The translations under genes and the position numbers were made by a program. A stretch of 64,000 nt of DNA. It comes from Microcaldota archaeon. Lineage in GTDB: Archaea > Micrarchaeota > Micrarchaeia > Micrarchaeales > Micrarchaeaceae. The DNA is taken from assembly GCA_021810105.1 (NCBI GenBank), contig JAJZJM010000004.1:1-64000 (forward strand), in the 5' to 3' direction. The notes beneath the pieces were generated by a model. That model was not told the DNA's origin. It was given only the letters and a program-made list of their open reading frames with translations, and searched no databases. Positions within the stretch are counted from its first letter, which is position 1. The number at the start of each line of letters is the position of its first letter. Below are positions 49,401 through 58,128 of the stretch, piece after piece.

Positions 49401-49961
49401 TCAGACTTTTGCTTCATCAGCCTCTTTTGCAATTATTACCGAAGCAGGTCTGATCATTATTCCGTTTAACGAGTAGCCTTTCTTGACTACCTCTATTATT
49501 GTTCCTGGTTTTCTTTTTCCGTCTGGCCTCGAGAGTATTATCTCGTGTTTATATGGGTCAAACGCTCCCTTAGCTTCTATCTCGCTAAGGCCCGCTCTTT
49601 TAAGCGAATCTATCAGGTTGGAATATACCATCTCTATTCCTTTTGAGAGGTCTTTTCCTTCCGAATTACCATGTGCCATAAGGGCGAGTTCAAACTCGTC
49701 TAGTACTGGTAGCACATTCCTGATCAGCTCCGCTTTTCCTATGTCTTTGGCTTTTTCAATATCCGCCCTTGTCCTCTTCTTATAATTATCGAATTCAGCT
49801 GCGAGCCTGAGCATCCTGTCCTTTAGCTCAGAGTTCTGATCCTGGTGCTGCTCTTTCATCTCTTTATCTTTTGCCTCTTTTTCCTTCTTTTCAGGAGCAG
49901 TATTTATGCTCTCTGCACCATTTTCTCTCTTCTCTACATCTTTTTCTTCTTCACCGCCCAT
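49401..49961 (-). CDS. grpE: GrpE nucleotide exchange factor
   Basis: 186 residues. A charged coiled-coil N-terminus of about 60 residues is followed by RMLRLAAEFDNYKKRTRADI and the C-terminal beta domain (HEIILSRPDGKRKPGTIIEV and YSLNGIMIRPASVIIAK), the GrpE signature. It exchanges ADP on DnaK. It is second in the operon, 4 nt after the regulator. Confidence 0.94.
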   Translation of the reverse strand: MGGEEEKDVEKRENGAESINTAPEKKEKEAKDKEMKEQHQDQNSELKDRMLRLAAEFDNYKKRTRADIEKAKDIGKAELIRNVLPVLDEFELALMAHGNSEGKDLSKGIEMVYSNLIDSLKRAGLSEIEAKGAFDPYKHEIILSRPDGKRKPGTIIEVVKKGYSLNGIMIRPASVIIAKEADEAKV

Positions 49962-49965
49962 AGTA

Positions 49966-50388
49966 TCACTTCTTCACCGCTTTGTTCGGTCTCGGCTGCA
50001 TAAGGCTATCAAATTCCTTTGCAACATCAAGCATTCTCTGCATCTCCCTTTCGATGTCATATTCAAGCTCTTCAATCACCTTTGACATCTCGTTTGCTCT
50101 AAGATAATATTTCCTGCCCCTCTTCACAGCGATTCCTGTCTCTATGAGCCTGTTCAAATGGTATATGACAGTGCTCCTTGATAGGTCTGTATCAAGGTTC
50201 ATCTCTGAGCTGGATATTCCCTCGTTGGCTCTTGCAGAATAAAACAGCTCTTTTAGTATCTTCTCCTCTATGTCATCGCTGTCATTTGCAGAAAGTCCAA
50301 GCGCAGTGCAAAACCATTTAAGCAAAGCTTCAGGACTATCAGTATCCGGCCTCTCCAATGACCTGATCGCTATCTTTCGCATGAACAT
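49966..50388 (-). CDS. Winged-helix regulator of the chaperone operon
   Basis: 140 residues: a helical N-terminus, then an ArsR-like winged helix ISSSEMNLDTDLSRSTVIYH, LNRLIETGIAVKRGRKYYL, and a helical tail (VIEELEYDIEREMQRMLDV) likely for dimerisation. As first gene before grpE-dnaK-dnaJ, with a palindrome over its own start codon, it is the probable heat-shock repressor, a stand-in for bacterial HrcA. ATG at 50388 or 50382. The 50400-50580 gap holds the TATA-like AAATATTTAAAC and a small hairpin. Confidence 0.82.
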   Translation of the reverse strand: MFMRKIAIRSLERPDTDSPEALLKWFCTALGLSANDSDDIEEKILKELFYSARANEGISSSEMNLDTDLSRSTVIYHLNRLIETGIAVKRGRKYYLRANEMSKVIEELEYDIEREMQRMLDVAKEFDSLMQPRPNKAVKK

Positions 50389-50399
50389 ATATTATGTTC
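50383..50399. promoter_or_regulatory. Operator-like palindrome over the regulator start
   Basis: GAACATA TAT TATGTTC: perfect 7-bp inverted repeat with 3-bp spacer, about 15 bp downstream of the TATA-like AAATATTTAAAC on the minus strand and covering the first ATG. In a leaderless transcript this is the start site, so a dimer bound here would block the polymerase. It is the likely site of the winged-helix protein encoded behind it. Confidence 0.55.
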
Positions 50400-50579
50400 C
50401 AATAAGTTTAAATATTTTACTATTTTTATCAAATTTAATTGATATATCAATTTAAAGTTGACATTGTAAAAAGCTGCAAAAATGCGCAGCTGAGGAATGC
50501 ATATTGACAATTAGATCAATGATTTTAATTTAGAATAAAAGCAAAAAAGCCAAGTTTAAGATAAAGATGCCTTGCCGAT

Positions 50580-51083
50580 TTACTCATGCCTGAGTATCGG
50601 TCTGACTGAGCACTTGTTCAATCTCAAGATCTCTTCATCATTTCTTTTCGCGAACAACTCGAGCATTTCTCTGCCCTTTGCTCTTGAAATATCTGCCTCT
50701 TCGCGAGACAGCATATTCGGCATTAAAATAGCATTCGGAAATGCTCCCATTTGTATCGATAGGGGCGTGTAATCAAAAGGATAAGTCATCCTTATCTCAG
50801 ATTCTAAATCTGATATCGCTTTTCTATTTATTCCATAAACTGAGCCCTGACTGGCGGAGTGATCCAGGTATCCGGTAAAAAAGCTGCACACAATCTCGTT
50901 TGGTTCGGAGCGCAGCCTGTCAAGTGCAGCCCCGAGCATATGCCTTGCAAGAAGTTCTTTCTCACTGTCCGCCTTTTTCATTGCATTGCATACTTCCTTT
51001 TCAAGATGATGCACTACAGAAATCAACTTTGAAGAGTGCAATTCCTCTTTATTTGCTGGCTGCTTTTGCAAAAAGCCTCCCAT
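50580..51083 (-). CDS. Hypothetical protein (167 aa)
   Basis: Soluble, mixed alpha/beta protein with no family I recognise. Helical N-terminus (SKLISVVHHLEKEVCNAMKK, ARHMLGAALDRLRSEPNE), a middle part with FTGYLDHSASQGSVYG and YPFDYTPLSIQMGAFPNAIL, then a helix EEADISRAKGREMLELFAKR. Codon use matches the chromosome. It lies between the heat-shock operon and tRNA-Val. Confidence 0.7.
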   Translation of the reverse strand: MGGFLQKQPANKEELHSSKLISVVHHLEKEVCNAMKKADSEKELLARHMLGAALDRLRSEPNEIVCSFFTGYLDHSASQGSVYGINRKAISDLESEIRMTYPFDYTPLSIQMGAFPNAILMPNMLSREEADISRAKGREMLELFAKRNDEEILRLNKCSVRPILRHE

Positions 51084-51162
51084 AAAATCATATAACCATA
51101 ATTTTACATGATATTTATTGATTACCTTAAGGACGACAATATGCGTAATCCTTGGTTAGAGA

Positions 51163-51234
51163 TGGGCCCGGGGAGAATTGAACTCCCGGTCTTCACCTTG
51201 TGAAGGTGACGTCTTACCATTCGACTACGGGCCC
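51163..51234 (-). tRNA. tRNA-Val (CAC anticodon)
   Basis: Minus-strand cloverleaf: acceptor GGGCCCG/CGGGCCC, anticodon stem TCACC/GGTGA with loop TTCACAA (CAC), T arm GGGAG TTCAATT CTCCC, discriminator A. CCA is not encoded. Similar in its acceptor and D arm to the tRNA-Val(GAC) at 62010. Confidence 0.95.
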
Positions 51235-51286
51235 TTGAATTTAATTCGCGCTCTTATTTATAATATTTACCTGTGAATATTGCTGC

Positions 51287-51820
51287 ATGAAGCTATATAC
51301 CGGAAGGGGGGACGGCGGCGAAACCGATACGCTAGGTTTAGGCAGGGTTCTTAAGGATTCCCCTATAGCAGAACTTCTTGGAAACATAGACGAATTGACC
51401 AGCAGCATAGGTGTTGCAATCTCTTTCATAGGCCCTGGCAAGCTTGCAGACACGCTATCTGAGCTGCAGAATAGGTTGTTTAGAGCAAGCGCAGAGGTGG
51501 CTTCCTCTCCAGCCAAAAAGGTAAAAAGCATAGATAGCAGCGATCTAGAGTGGCTTGAAAAAGAAACGGATTCAATTTCAAATAGGCTTCCGAAACTTAA
51601 AAAATTTGTAATGCCTGGCAGAAATCCCGAATCTGCATTGCTGCATCTCTCAAGGGCGGTAGCAAGGCGCGCCGAAAGGTCTGCGGTAGCTGCGTCTAAA
51701 TCATCGGAAATCTCACCCGAAATGCTCGCATTTATGAACAGGACTTCATCGTTGCTATTTGCATGCGCATTGCTTTCAAATAAGAATAAAGGCGTAAAGG
51801 AGAAGAATCCCTCTTATTAA
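51287..51820 (+). CDS. Cob(I)alamin adenosyltransferase, PduO type
   Basis: Transfers the adenosyl group of ATP to cob(I)alamin. 177 residues: N-terminal KLYTGRGDGGETDTLG nucleotide loop, then VMPGRNPESALLHLSRAVAR with RRAERSA, the PduO signature of the five-helix bundle. ATG 51287. Its presence implies an adenosylcobalamin-dependent enzyme (for example a ribonucleotide reductase) or salvage of cobalamin. Convergent with scpB, 4-nt overlap. Confidence 0.93.
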   Translation: MKLYTGRGDGGETDTLGLGRVLKDSPIAELLGNIDELTSSIGVAISFIGPGKLADTLSELQNRLFRASAEVASSPAKKVKSIDSSDLEWLEKETDSISNRLPKLKKFVMPGRNPESALLHLSRAVARRAERSAVAASKSSEISPEMLAFMNRTSSLLFACALLSNKNKGVKEKNPSY

Positions 51821-52323
51821 GTGGCCCCTCCACCAGTCAGATTAAAGTACTCCTTGAATTTCTGCGTAGTCTCAAGGCGCTTGCTCCTTCCATCCCTATA
51901 TGCTTTTACAAAATCTCCATCGGTAAGCTCTTTCACATATAAGTACGTAGTGCTTCCAAAAGCCTTAACAATAGAGCTCTGCGCTATTGGCTCATTTTTG
52001 CTTATGTATGCCAATATCTTCAATGCGCCTTTGGATATGTCAGGCTGCCCTGCAAGCGTGCTCACTATTTTTCCATATGGATCTTTAACGCTCATTATAT
52101 ATTTGTCCCCTATCTTCAGTATGCACAAAGCCCTTCCGTCAGATTTTGAGCTTTCAACCATCAAATCAAGCGCCTTTTTCACATACCCTATTGATGCAAC
52201 TCCCGCAATCCCTGCAAGCTCATCTGCTGACATGGCTCTGCCAGATACGAATAATGCCGCCTCAAGTATGTTCCTCTTCTCATCAGATTCAGGACGCTCT
52301 GCCTTTTCTTCCAATCTTTTCAC
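51817..52323 (-). CDS. scpB: SMC-ScpAB complex subunit ScpB
   Basis: 168 residues: two winged helices, with NILEAALFVSGRAMSADELA, SIGYVKKALDLMVE, then KGALKILAYISKNEPIAQSS and YLYVKELTDGDFVKAYRDGR. It binds ScpA and closes the SMC ring in chromosome folding. Its start lies 35 nt inside the end of scpA, so the two are translationally coupled. Confidence 0.9.
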   Translation of the reverse strand: MKRLEEKAERPESDEKRNILEAALFVSGRAMSADELAGIAGVASIGYVKKALDLMVESSKSDGRALCILKIGDKYIMSVKDPYGKIVSTLAGQPDISKGALKILAYISKNEPIAQSSIVKAFGSTTYLYVKELTDGDFVKAYRDGRSKRLETTQKFKEYFNLTGGGAT

Positions 52324-53023
52324 CAGTAATCTTTATCAGTATCTCTCCAAAGAAATCTTCTTGGAAGATTCCTATTTTGTTTTCGTGGGCAAGGAAGAGT
52401 ATGGGTACAAATACATTTGTCAGTATCTTTTCCGCATCTAAAAATTCAGAGGATAAAATTGAGAAGGTGGTCATTCCCTCCTTATCCGCAATGCTTGTTA
52501 TCCTCTCCATTAGCTTCTCTTTCTTTTCGTCTATATCCTCGGTTTCTATTACTATGTTTATAGGTGCAACCATGCGTTCATGCTCTATTTTTCTTTCGGC
52601 TTCCACTTTGATTGCAGAGTCCAAAGCCAAAAGCAGTTCTTCCAAAGTCACCTTCCTTTTCGGCTGCATTCTGGCTCTTGGCACAAGTGCTTCTACATTG
52701 GGCCTCTCGGAACGCATTTCCATAGGATCCGCAGGCGTTTCTTCCTGTGTTGGAGCAAATATGGACAGAGTATCGCTTTTCATCCTAAGCAGTATAGAGG
52801 CTGCAAGCACTATATTTGCAGGCACCTTCAATTCAAGTACCTTCATCTTCCTTATTGCTGATAGGTATTCATCAACAACTTTTGATATGTCTACGTCCCA
52901 CGGGTCTAGCTGGTTTGATGTAACTAGCTCTATAAGTAACTCTCTCCACGTAGAATTCTGCACAAATTCCTGAAGGTCCATCTCACGGTGAACCACTGCT
53001 GTGGTCGCCTCGGTCGTCGCCAT
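52289..53023 (-). CDS. scpA: SMC-ScpAB complex subunit ScpA
   Basis: Kleisin subunit, 244 residues. The N-terminal STWRELLIELVTSNQLDPWDVDISKVVDEYL helices (SMC neck-binding) and LVPANIVLAASILLRMKSDTL are typical (the real text starts KVPANIV); the C-terminal winged helix (about 170-240) ends in the scpB overlap. It works with SMC and ScpB. Start 53023 or the internal ATG 15 codons in, just before DLQEF. Confidence 0.9.
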   Translation of the reverse strand: MATTEATTAVVHREMDLQEFVQNSTWRELLIELVTSNQLDPWDVDISKVVDEYLSAIRKMKVLELKVPANIVLAASILLRMKSDTLSIFAPTQEETPADPMEMRSERPNVEALVPRARMQPKRKVTLEELLLALDSAIKVEAERKIEHERMVAPINIVIETEDIDEKKEKLMERITSIADKEGMTTFSILSSEFLDAEKILTNVFVPILFLAHENKIGIFQEDFFGEILIKITGEKIGRKGRAS

Positions 53024-53077
53024 CTAACCTAATAATATTAGGAAGCGAAACTTTAAAAGCAGATTGGGCAGGCGGAA

Positions 53078-54112
53078 TTATACTTTATGCAAGTAAAGGT
53101 CCATGACAATCTCAATTTCGCTGTGGGAATAGTCTCTCACCTTCCTCCAACCCTGCAGCCTGAGTTTTCCTGCGCCTCCCAGCTCTTTCCTCAGCTTTTT
53201 GATACCTTCCTTTGCTGGGCTCTCCTTCCCAACGAACATGTATATATGAATTTTCCCATTTCTTTTTGACATGCTGGCTGCCTGGCGTATAAAGCTGTGG
53301 CTATCTTTAGGCAAGGGCATTATTACCCTGTCAGCAAAATTTTTATAGTTCTTTGCAACTTTACCAGCATCTCCGCACACCGGTGCAACATTTCCCACCT
53401 TATTCAGCATTATATTCTTCTTCATCATCTCGTATGCATTCTTGTTTAGTTCAACCGCAACAATAGCAGCATTGGGATTTTTTTTGGCAAGCTCTATAGC
53501 AAAAGGCCCTACTCCCGCAAACAGCACCATTACATTCTCCTTACCCTTTGACAATGAGGATATTCTCTGCCTCTCAAAAGAAAGCCTGACAGAGAAAAAT
53601 GTTTTTCGAACGTCAAACACGAACCTGCATCCGTTTTCTGTCATATCTGCAATATATGTTCTTTTCCCTGCAATATGCCGTAGCTTTCTTATTCTATATC
53701 TGCCAGATACAGGGCCGGCCTTTGCCAAAACCGTAGTTATCCTCTTGGATGATAACATTATCTCGCTTGCGTATCTTTTTGCGGATGTAGATGAGGGATC
53801 ATCAGCCTCTATAATCGCGATGTTCCCCAATACATCATATCCCCTTGCTATGCTTCGATGCCGGTCAAGTTCGCGCTTTCTGACATCTGGCTTTTTACCT
53901 TTTTTATCAATAAGCGTTCCGCCATTTTGTCTAATAAGCTTTTTAATGGTTGCAGTTGCAATAGTAACTGGAAATAAAACATAGCTGTCGCTATGTAGGG
54001 CGTCTGTATTATTCGCTAATACGCCATTTTTGGCCAACGCGCACCTTAGCTTCTCGGCATGTTCTTTCTGCACTTTTGCGTAATGCATATATGCATCTCG
54101 GAAAATTGACAA
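53078..54112 (-). CDS. Trm5/Tyw2-like tRNA methyltransferase
   Basis: 344 residues: an N-terminal D1/D2 region (about 1-165), then RKTFFSVRLSFERQRI, the SAM-binding loop VLFAGVGPFAIELAKK and the acidic VAVELNKNAYE. The catalytic motif usually NLP reads MPLPKDS. The family includes Trm5 (m1G37) and Tyw2/Taw2 (wyosine side chain); the RKTFFSVRLxxER phrase fits Trm5 best. It sits between scpA and spt5, divergent from spt5. Confidence 0.85.
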   Translation of the reverse strand: MSIFRDAYMHYAKVQKEHAEKLRCALAKNGVLANNTDALHSDSYVLFPVTIATATIKKLIRQNGGTLIDKKGKKPDVRKRELDRHRSIARGYDVLGNIAIIEADDPSSTSAKRYASEIMLSSKRITTVLAKAGPVSGRYRIRKLRHIAGKRTYIADMTENGCRFVFDVRKTFFSVRLSFERQRISSLSKGKENVMVLFAGVGPFAIELAKKNPNAAIVAVELNKNAYEMMKKNIMLNKVGNVAPVCGDAGKVAKNYKNFADRVIMPLPKDSHSFIRQAASMSKRNGKIHIYMFVGKESPAKEGIKKLRKELGGAGKLRLQGWRKVRDYSHSEIEIVMDLYLHKV

Positions 54113-54160
54113 ATGCGATTAATTAAGATTTAACCAATGTAATATGGTGTGAGTGGTTTT

Positions 54161-54607
54161 ATGTTTTTCGTTGTAAAAGTAACCTCCGGGCAGGAAAAGA
54201 TTGCCGCAAATATGTTGCAAAATAAACTTTCAAAGGAGCAACTTCCAATATACTCAATACTTGTAGTTGAGGGGATGCGCGGTTATATTATAGTCGAAGC
54301 TGAGGATGAACTAACGGTCAGGAGTTTCATAACAAAGGAGCGCAACATAAGGGGTGTGCTGTCCAAGCCTTTGAGCGACCCTGAAGTGGAAAAATTGCTT
54401 GCCGCAAAGACATATGCACAAGAGATTGCTAATGGTGACATAGTTGAGTTTACGGGCGGACCGTTTAAAGGGTATAAGGCAAAGGTGCTCAGGGTTGATG
54501 AAGCTAAGAGCGACATAACCGTTGAACTTATGGACGTTGTAGTCCCTATACCTATAACAACTAAGATGGCTACAGCGAGAGTTATACAAAAAAAACAGAA
54601 GAGCTGA
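54161..54607 (+). CDS. spt5: Transcription elongation factor Spt5
   Basis: NusG/Spt5 processivity factor, 148 residues: NGN domain (MFFVVKVTSGQEKIAANMLQ, YSILVVEGMRGYIIVEA) and KOW domain (GDIVEFTGGPFKGYKAKVLR). The ATG at 54161 starts the NGN fold and follows GTGAGTGG. It pairs with Spt4 on RNA polymerase. rpl11 follows 4 nt later, a conserved archaeal order. Confidence 0.95.
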   Translation: MFFVVKVTSGQEKIAANMLQNKLSKEQLPIYSILVVEGMRGYIIVEAEDELTVRSFITKERNIRGVLSKPLSDPEVEKLLAAKTYAQEIANGDIVEFTGGPFKGYKAKVLRVDEAKSDITVELMDVVVPIPITTKMATARVIQKKQKS

Positions 54608-54611
54608 TAAA

Positions 54612-55079
54612 ATGGCAGAAGTAACTATAACTGGATTGGTAGAAGGAGGAAAAGCTACAGGCGGTCCGCCGCTTGGTCCTGCATTGGGGCCTCTAGGCGT
54701 TCCTGTAAATGACATAATAAAAGAGATTAACGAAAAGACAAAGTCATTTGAAGGATTGAAGATATCTGTAAAAGTTATAGTAGACAATACAACCAAAAAA
54801 TTCAGGGTTGAGGTAGGTTCACCCTCAACAAGCGCACTGATATTGAAAGAGGTTGGCGCCCAGACTGGGGCTAAGACAAAAGAGGAGAGCATAGGCAACA
54901 TAAGTATAGAGCAGGCGAAGAAAATAGCAAAGGCAAAGGAACTGACAATGTATGGGGGCTCGCTGGCAGCAAGAGTCAAGCAGGTGCTTGGGACTTGCAA
55001 GAGTATGGGCGTGAAGTGCGAGAACGAAGACCCAAAGATAATAATAAAGAAAATCAGCAGCGGAGAGATAAAGGTCTGA
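54612..55079 (+). CDS. rpl11: Large-subunit ribosomal protein L11
   Basis: 155 residues with EGGKATGGPPLGPALGPLGV at the N-terminus and the RNA-binding C-terminal domain (IGNISIEQAKKIAKAKE, VLGTCKSMGVKCEN). It binds the GTPase centre of 23S rRNA. The usual partner rpl1 does not follow; instead there is a 204-base gap (55080-55283) with a TATA-like CTTAAATAT before the next gene, and nothing else supportable. Confidence 0.96.
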   Translation: MAEVTITGLVEGGKATGGPPLGPALGPLGVPVNDIIKEINEKTKSFEGLKISVKVIVDNTTKKFRVEVGSPSTSALILKEVGAQTGAKTKEESIGNISIEQAKKIAKAKELTMYGGSLAARVKQVLGTCKSMGVKCENEDPKIIIKKISSGEIKV

Positions 55080-55283
55080 GGCCAAATCCAAAGCACGGTT
55101 ATTTTAACAGAGCCTTAGGAGATTTAAACGCAGCTCCAGCTTCTTATACGTCTGCCAACGCAATGGGCGCATAAGACGTAGTTTGGCTTGGGATGTTTGC
55201 AAAGACTCTATTCCTGCGGAACACTCCCACCAAAAACCAATAAACTTAAATATCATAAAAGCCCTAAAAATATATGGGTTATC

Positions 55284-56666
55284 ATGGCATCAAAAATAAT
55301 CAAGGAAAATGCCGAAGGAAAAACTTTAAATGATTTAAAAGAGCAAAAAGAATGGATAACTGACTCTCTTTCAGAAGTGAAAGATGGGTTGCGGGGGCTT
55401 CGCGGGCTTAGTAAAGAAGATGACAAGTTAATAATTGCCGGAATAAAAGCGTTTTCTATTCTGGAGGAGGTAAACAAGGTGGGTACTCCTGATTTGAAGA
55501 GAGAGATAAGGTCAGCTGTAAAAAAAGAGCTGCATAATGCGGCTGAAGTTGCAATCGAAGCAAAATCGCAGAATGCGGCATTCTCGTACTTAAATCAGTT
55601 TGTCTACAAACATATTCCATTAGTGGGGAACAGAATTCGTGCCTATGGAGATACAAACGAAAAAGATGAATATTCGGATGCCATCTACGCGATAAATAAG
55701 CTTCGTTTGGAATTACATTCACTTAAGGAGCAGTCAAAAGACGAAGGATCTGATTACAGGATTGTAGCAAAATTAGGCGGCATAGACAACAAGGCATCTG
55801 TCGAAAGAGTACTGGATACGCTCAGGAATTTACTCGATACCTCTGATGTATCTTCCGGAGTCAATGCCATAAGGAACATTATTCTGGCGGGTGAAATACA
55901 GAAATATATTGTCTATGCGTGCGCTGAAGCTAAAAAATTGAGCAGGTCTGGCGCCTTAGTCGGTGAAGTTGCCGAATATCTTAATAATTTCGATCCGAAG
56001 TTAAATTATAGCGAAAATGAAAAAACTAACAAGGCAACCATATCATCGAATCCAGGAATCCAGAGTGTGGTTGATTCTGCAGAAAAAACAATTCCAAAGA
56101 TAAACAAAAAATGGAAAATTATGATAAAGTATTATGTAAATAACGTTATCTGGGCCGATGAGATTCTAAGAAAAGAGAGTAATAAAGGGCTTAATGATGC
56201 TCTGCACAATAATTCCCTTACGGATGAACAAGCGATTCAGCTGTACAAATTGCTCATGACGGAATGGGTTTCAAAGAACGAATTTGCATCATCCTTGCTT
56301 CCAAAAGTAAATGCCATAAGCACGGCTGAAGACATGTTGCTAGTGGGTAGAATGGCTATTAAGAAATATCTCAATGAGTTTACCAGAGTTAAATTGAATT
56401 CCCTTGGATTCTCAAAAGAGCACATAGCTCTAGTGACAAGTGAAAACGAAGACAATGATCACTATCTCCTAAAAGACTGGGAGGGAATACAGCTCAGGCT
56501 ATGGCAGTTGTTCCTTAGCAAAAAGAAAAAGGTAGACAACTCTGTGGAGATACTGCCGCCTCCGCCAACTTTAGAAGACGGCTTAGGTCAAGAAGCAACA
56601 GATGACAACGCGGCTAAATTAGAAGATATGCTCAGATCAATGCCACCGCCGCTTGTTGTGCCATGA
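55284..56666 (+). CDS. Hypothetical large helical protein (460 aa)
   Basis: No family recognised. Almost entirely helical, with charged heptad-like stretches (EGKTLNDLKEQKEWITDSLS, IKAFSILEEVNKVGTPDLKR) and a Pro-rich C-terminal tail: EILPPPPTLEDG and MPPPLVVP. No membrane segment or signal peptide. ATG 55284 follows TATA-like TAAATATCATAAAA by about 30 nt; the frame runs upstream to 55188 without support. A scaffold or filament-like role is conceivable only from composition. Confidence 0.7.
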   Translation: MASKIIKENAEGKTLNDLKEQKEWITDSLSEVKDGLRGLRGLSKEDDKLIIAGIKAFSILEEVNKVGTPDLKREIRSAVKKELHNAAEVAIEAKSQNAAFSYLNQFVYKHIPLVGNRIRAYGDTNEKDEYSDAIYAINKLRLELHSLKEQSKDEGSDYRIVAKLGGIDNKASVERVLDTLRNLLDTSDVSSGVNAIRNIILAGEIQKYIVYACAEAKKLSRSGALVGEVAEYLNNFDPKLNYSENEKTNKATISSNPGIQSVVDSAEKTIPKINKKWKIMIKYYVNNVIWADEILRKESNKGLNDALHNNSLTDEQAIQLYKLLMTEWVSKNEFASSLLPKVNAISTAEDMLLVGRMAIKKYLNEFTRVKLNSLGFSKEHIALVTSENEDNDHYLLKDWEGIQLRLWQLFLSKKKKVDNSVEILPPPPTLEDGLGQEATDDNAAKLEDMLRSMPPPLVVP

Positions 56667-56701
56667 ATGCCAGGATAAGCCAGGCAAAGGCTCCGCTTTG
56701 C

Positions 56702-57103
56702 CTACTTTCTGATAATGGCCTTAATCTCTCCTGTTAGCCTTTTTATCTGCTCTATGTCCCTTAGCTCGTCTTCTTCCAATTCGTCATCAGGCCCTCTTTT
56801 TAGCCTTTCTTCTATGGTGTTAATGAAATCAAGCCAATCCTCAGCATCTTCATTTACCAGTTCCATTACGGCAGAATCTTTTTTGAATAGGTCTAGTATC
56901 TGTATCAATTTCATGTTGTCCTCTATCTCCTCGTTTTTCCTCAGCCTATCGACTATATGCTCCCTTAATTGTTCTATCTCTTCAGAATTTATCTTGTTAT
57001 TTTGCTTTATGGCAGATCCCATGGCATCTATCAGTTCAAGTATGGCTCCATGCAGTTTTGCAAGAAGCTGAGATAATGAGAATCCTTTCAAGTCTATAGC
57101 CAT
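56702..57103 (-). CDS. Hypothetical acidic helical protein
   Basis: 133 residues, rich in Glu/Asp/Lys helices (LSQLLAKLHGAILELIDAMG, SEEIEQLREHIVDRLRKNEE, DELEEDELRDIEQIKRLTGE), likely a helical bundle or coiled coil. ATG 57103 (second of ATGATG) follows GGTGAT; upstream codons to 57124 are possible. It has its own promoter in the 57125-57244 gap shared with the divergent PRODH gene. Function unknown. Confidence 0.7.
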   Translation of the reverse strand: MAIDLKGFSLSQLLAKLHGAILELIDAMGSAIKQNNKINSEEIEQLREHIVDRLRKNEEIEDNMKLIQILDLFKKDSAVMELVNEDAEDWLDFINTIEERLKRGPDDELEEDELRDIEQIKRLTGEIKAIIRK

Positions 57104-57244
57104 CATATCACCTACTGTTTCCAATCCAAATGCTCTTATTATACATATTTAAAGTATGCTAGCGTAAAGCTACATACATTTGCTTCGTATGCTTTAATAA
57201 CGTATGAATATCTTTAAATAGATTAAACAGATAAAGTCCTTTTA

Positions 57245-58126
57245 GTGATTGTATTGAGAGAGGAGCATAGGCTCATAAAGGGTTTGGTATACAGGGTAGT
57301 GAGAAAACACATAGCAGGAGCCACGCTCAAATCCGCTCTTGATGAGGTAGGGAAACTTAATGCGCTAGGAGCCAACACAACATTGACTTTCCTTAACGAG
57401 AAAGTCTCAGACAATACAAAAGCGAAATACAATTCTAATGCATACATACAAATCATAAAGCAGGTTTCAAGGCTGCATATGAAATGCTCAATCTCTGCAA
57501 GGCTGTCGCAACTGGGTTTTAACATCGACGAGGAATGCGCTGAGCGCTGCCTGGCTGAGATTTTGGATGCTGCGAGGAAGGGTTCGATAAAAGTTTGGAT
57601 CGAAGCGGGACGCGGCGTTGGTCAGGACAGGCTTATAGACGCATATGCGAAATATATGGCGGATTCCGATATGCTAGGCATAGAGATGTCAGTAAACAAC
57701 ATAACATATATGAAAAAACTCGCAGGCGTTATAAAAAAAGGAGCGCCAGTAAGACTGACCAGAAATCCATACTTTTTCGGCGATGAGCGAGAAGGAAGAA
57801 AGGACACCAAAGAATACCTAAATGCATATGCAACTTCAATAAAAGAGCTTTCACGCTCAAAAGCGGAAATATGTATTCAGGAATCTGATGATCGGCTTAT
57901 ATCAAAAGTTGCTGGAATCTCCAAGAGAAACCAAAGGGATTTAATATTTGGCATGCCATTTGGCTATAGTTTTAAGAAGATAAATCGGCTTCTTAAGATG
58001 AAGATGAAAGTAGATGTATATGTTCCATACGGGCAGGACTGGATACCTTATGCCATATATGGTTTAGCTGGCAATAGGCTTCGCAGAATTGCTATGGCGG
58101 TATTGGATGGAGAAAAACAGGTGTGA
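57245..58126 (+). CDS. Proline dehydrogenase family protein
   Basis: FAD-dependent TIM barrel that oxidises proline to pyrroline-5-carboxylate. 293 residues: ALGANTTLTFLNEKVSD, CSISARLSQLGFNIDEEC, and near the end FGMPFGYSF and DVYVPYGQDWIPYAIYGL, the typical PRODH sequence order. The usual RL.KG.Y loop appears as VRLTRNPYF. GTG start about 27 nt after TTTAAATA, hence a leaderless mRNA. It is in operon with the SDR gene, stop and start regions overlapping. No P5C dehydrogenase is nearby. Confidence 0.82.
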   Translation: MIVLREEHRLIKGLVYRVVRKHIAGATLKSALDEVGKLNALGANTTLTFLNEKVSDNTKAKYNSNAYIQIIKQVSRLHMKCSISARLSQLGFNIDEECAERCLAEILDAARKGSIKVWIEAGRGVGQDRLIDAYAKYMADSDMLGIEMSVNNITYMKKLAGVIKKGAPVRLTRNPYFFGDEREGRKDTKEYLNAYATSIKELSRSKAEICIQESDDRLISKVAGISKRNQRDLIFGMPFGYSFKKINRLLKMKMKVDVYVPYGQDWIPYAIYGLAGNRLRRIAMAVLDGEKQV

Positions 58127-58128
58127 AC

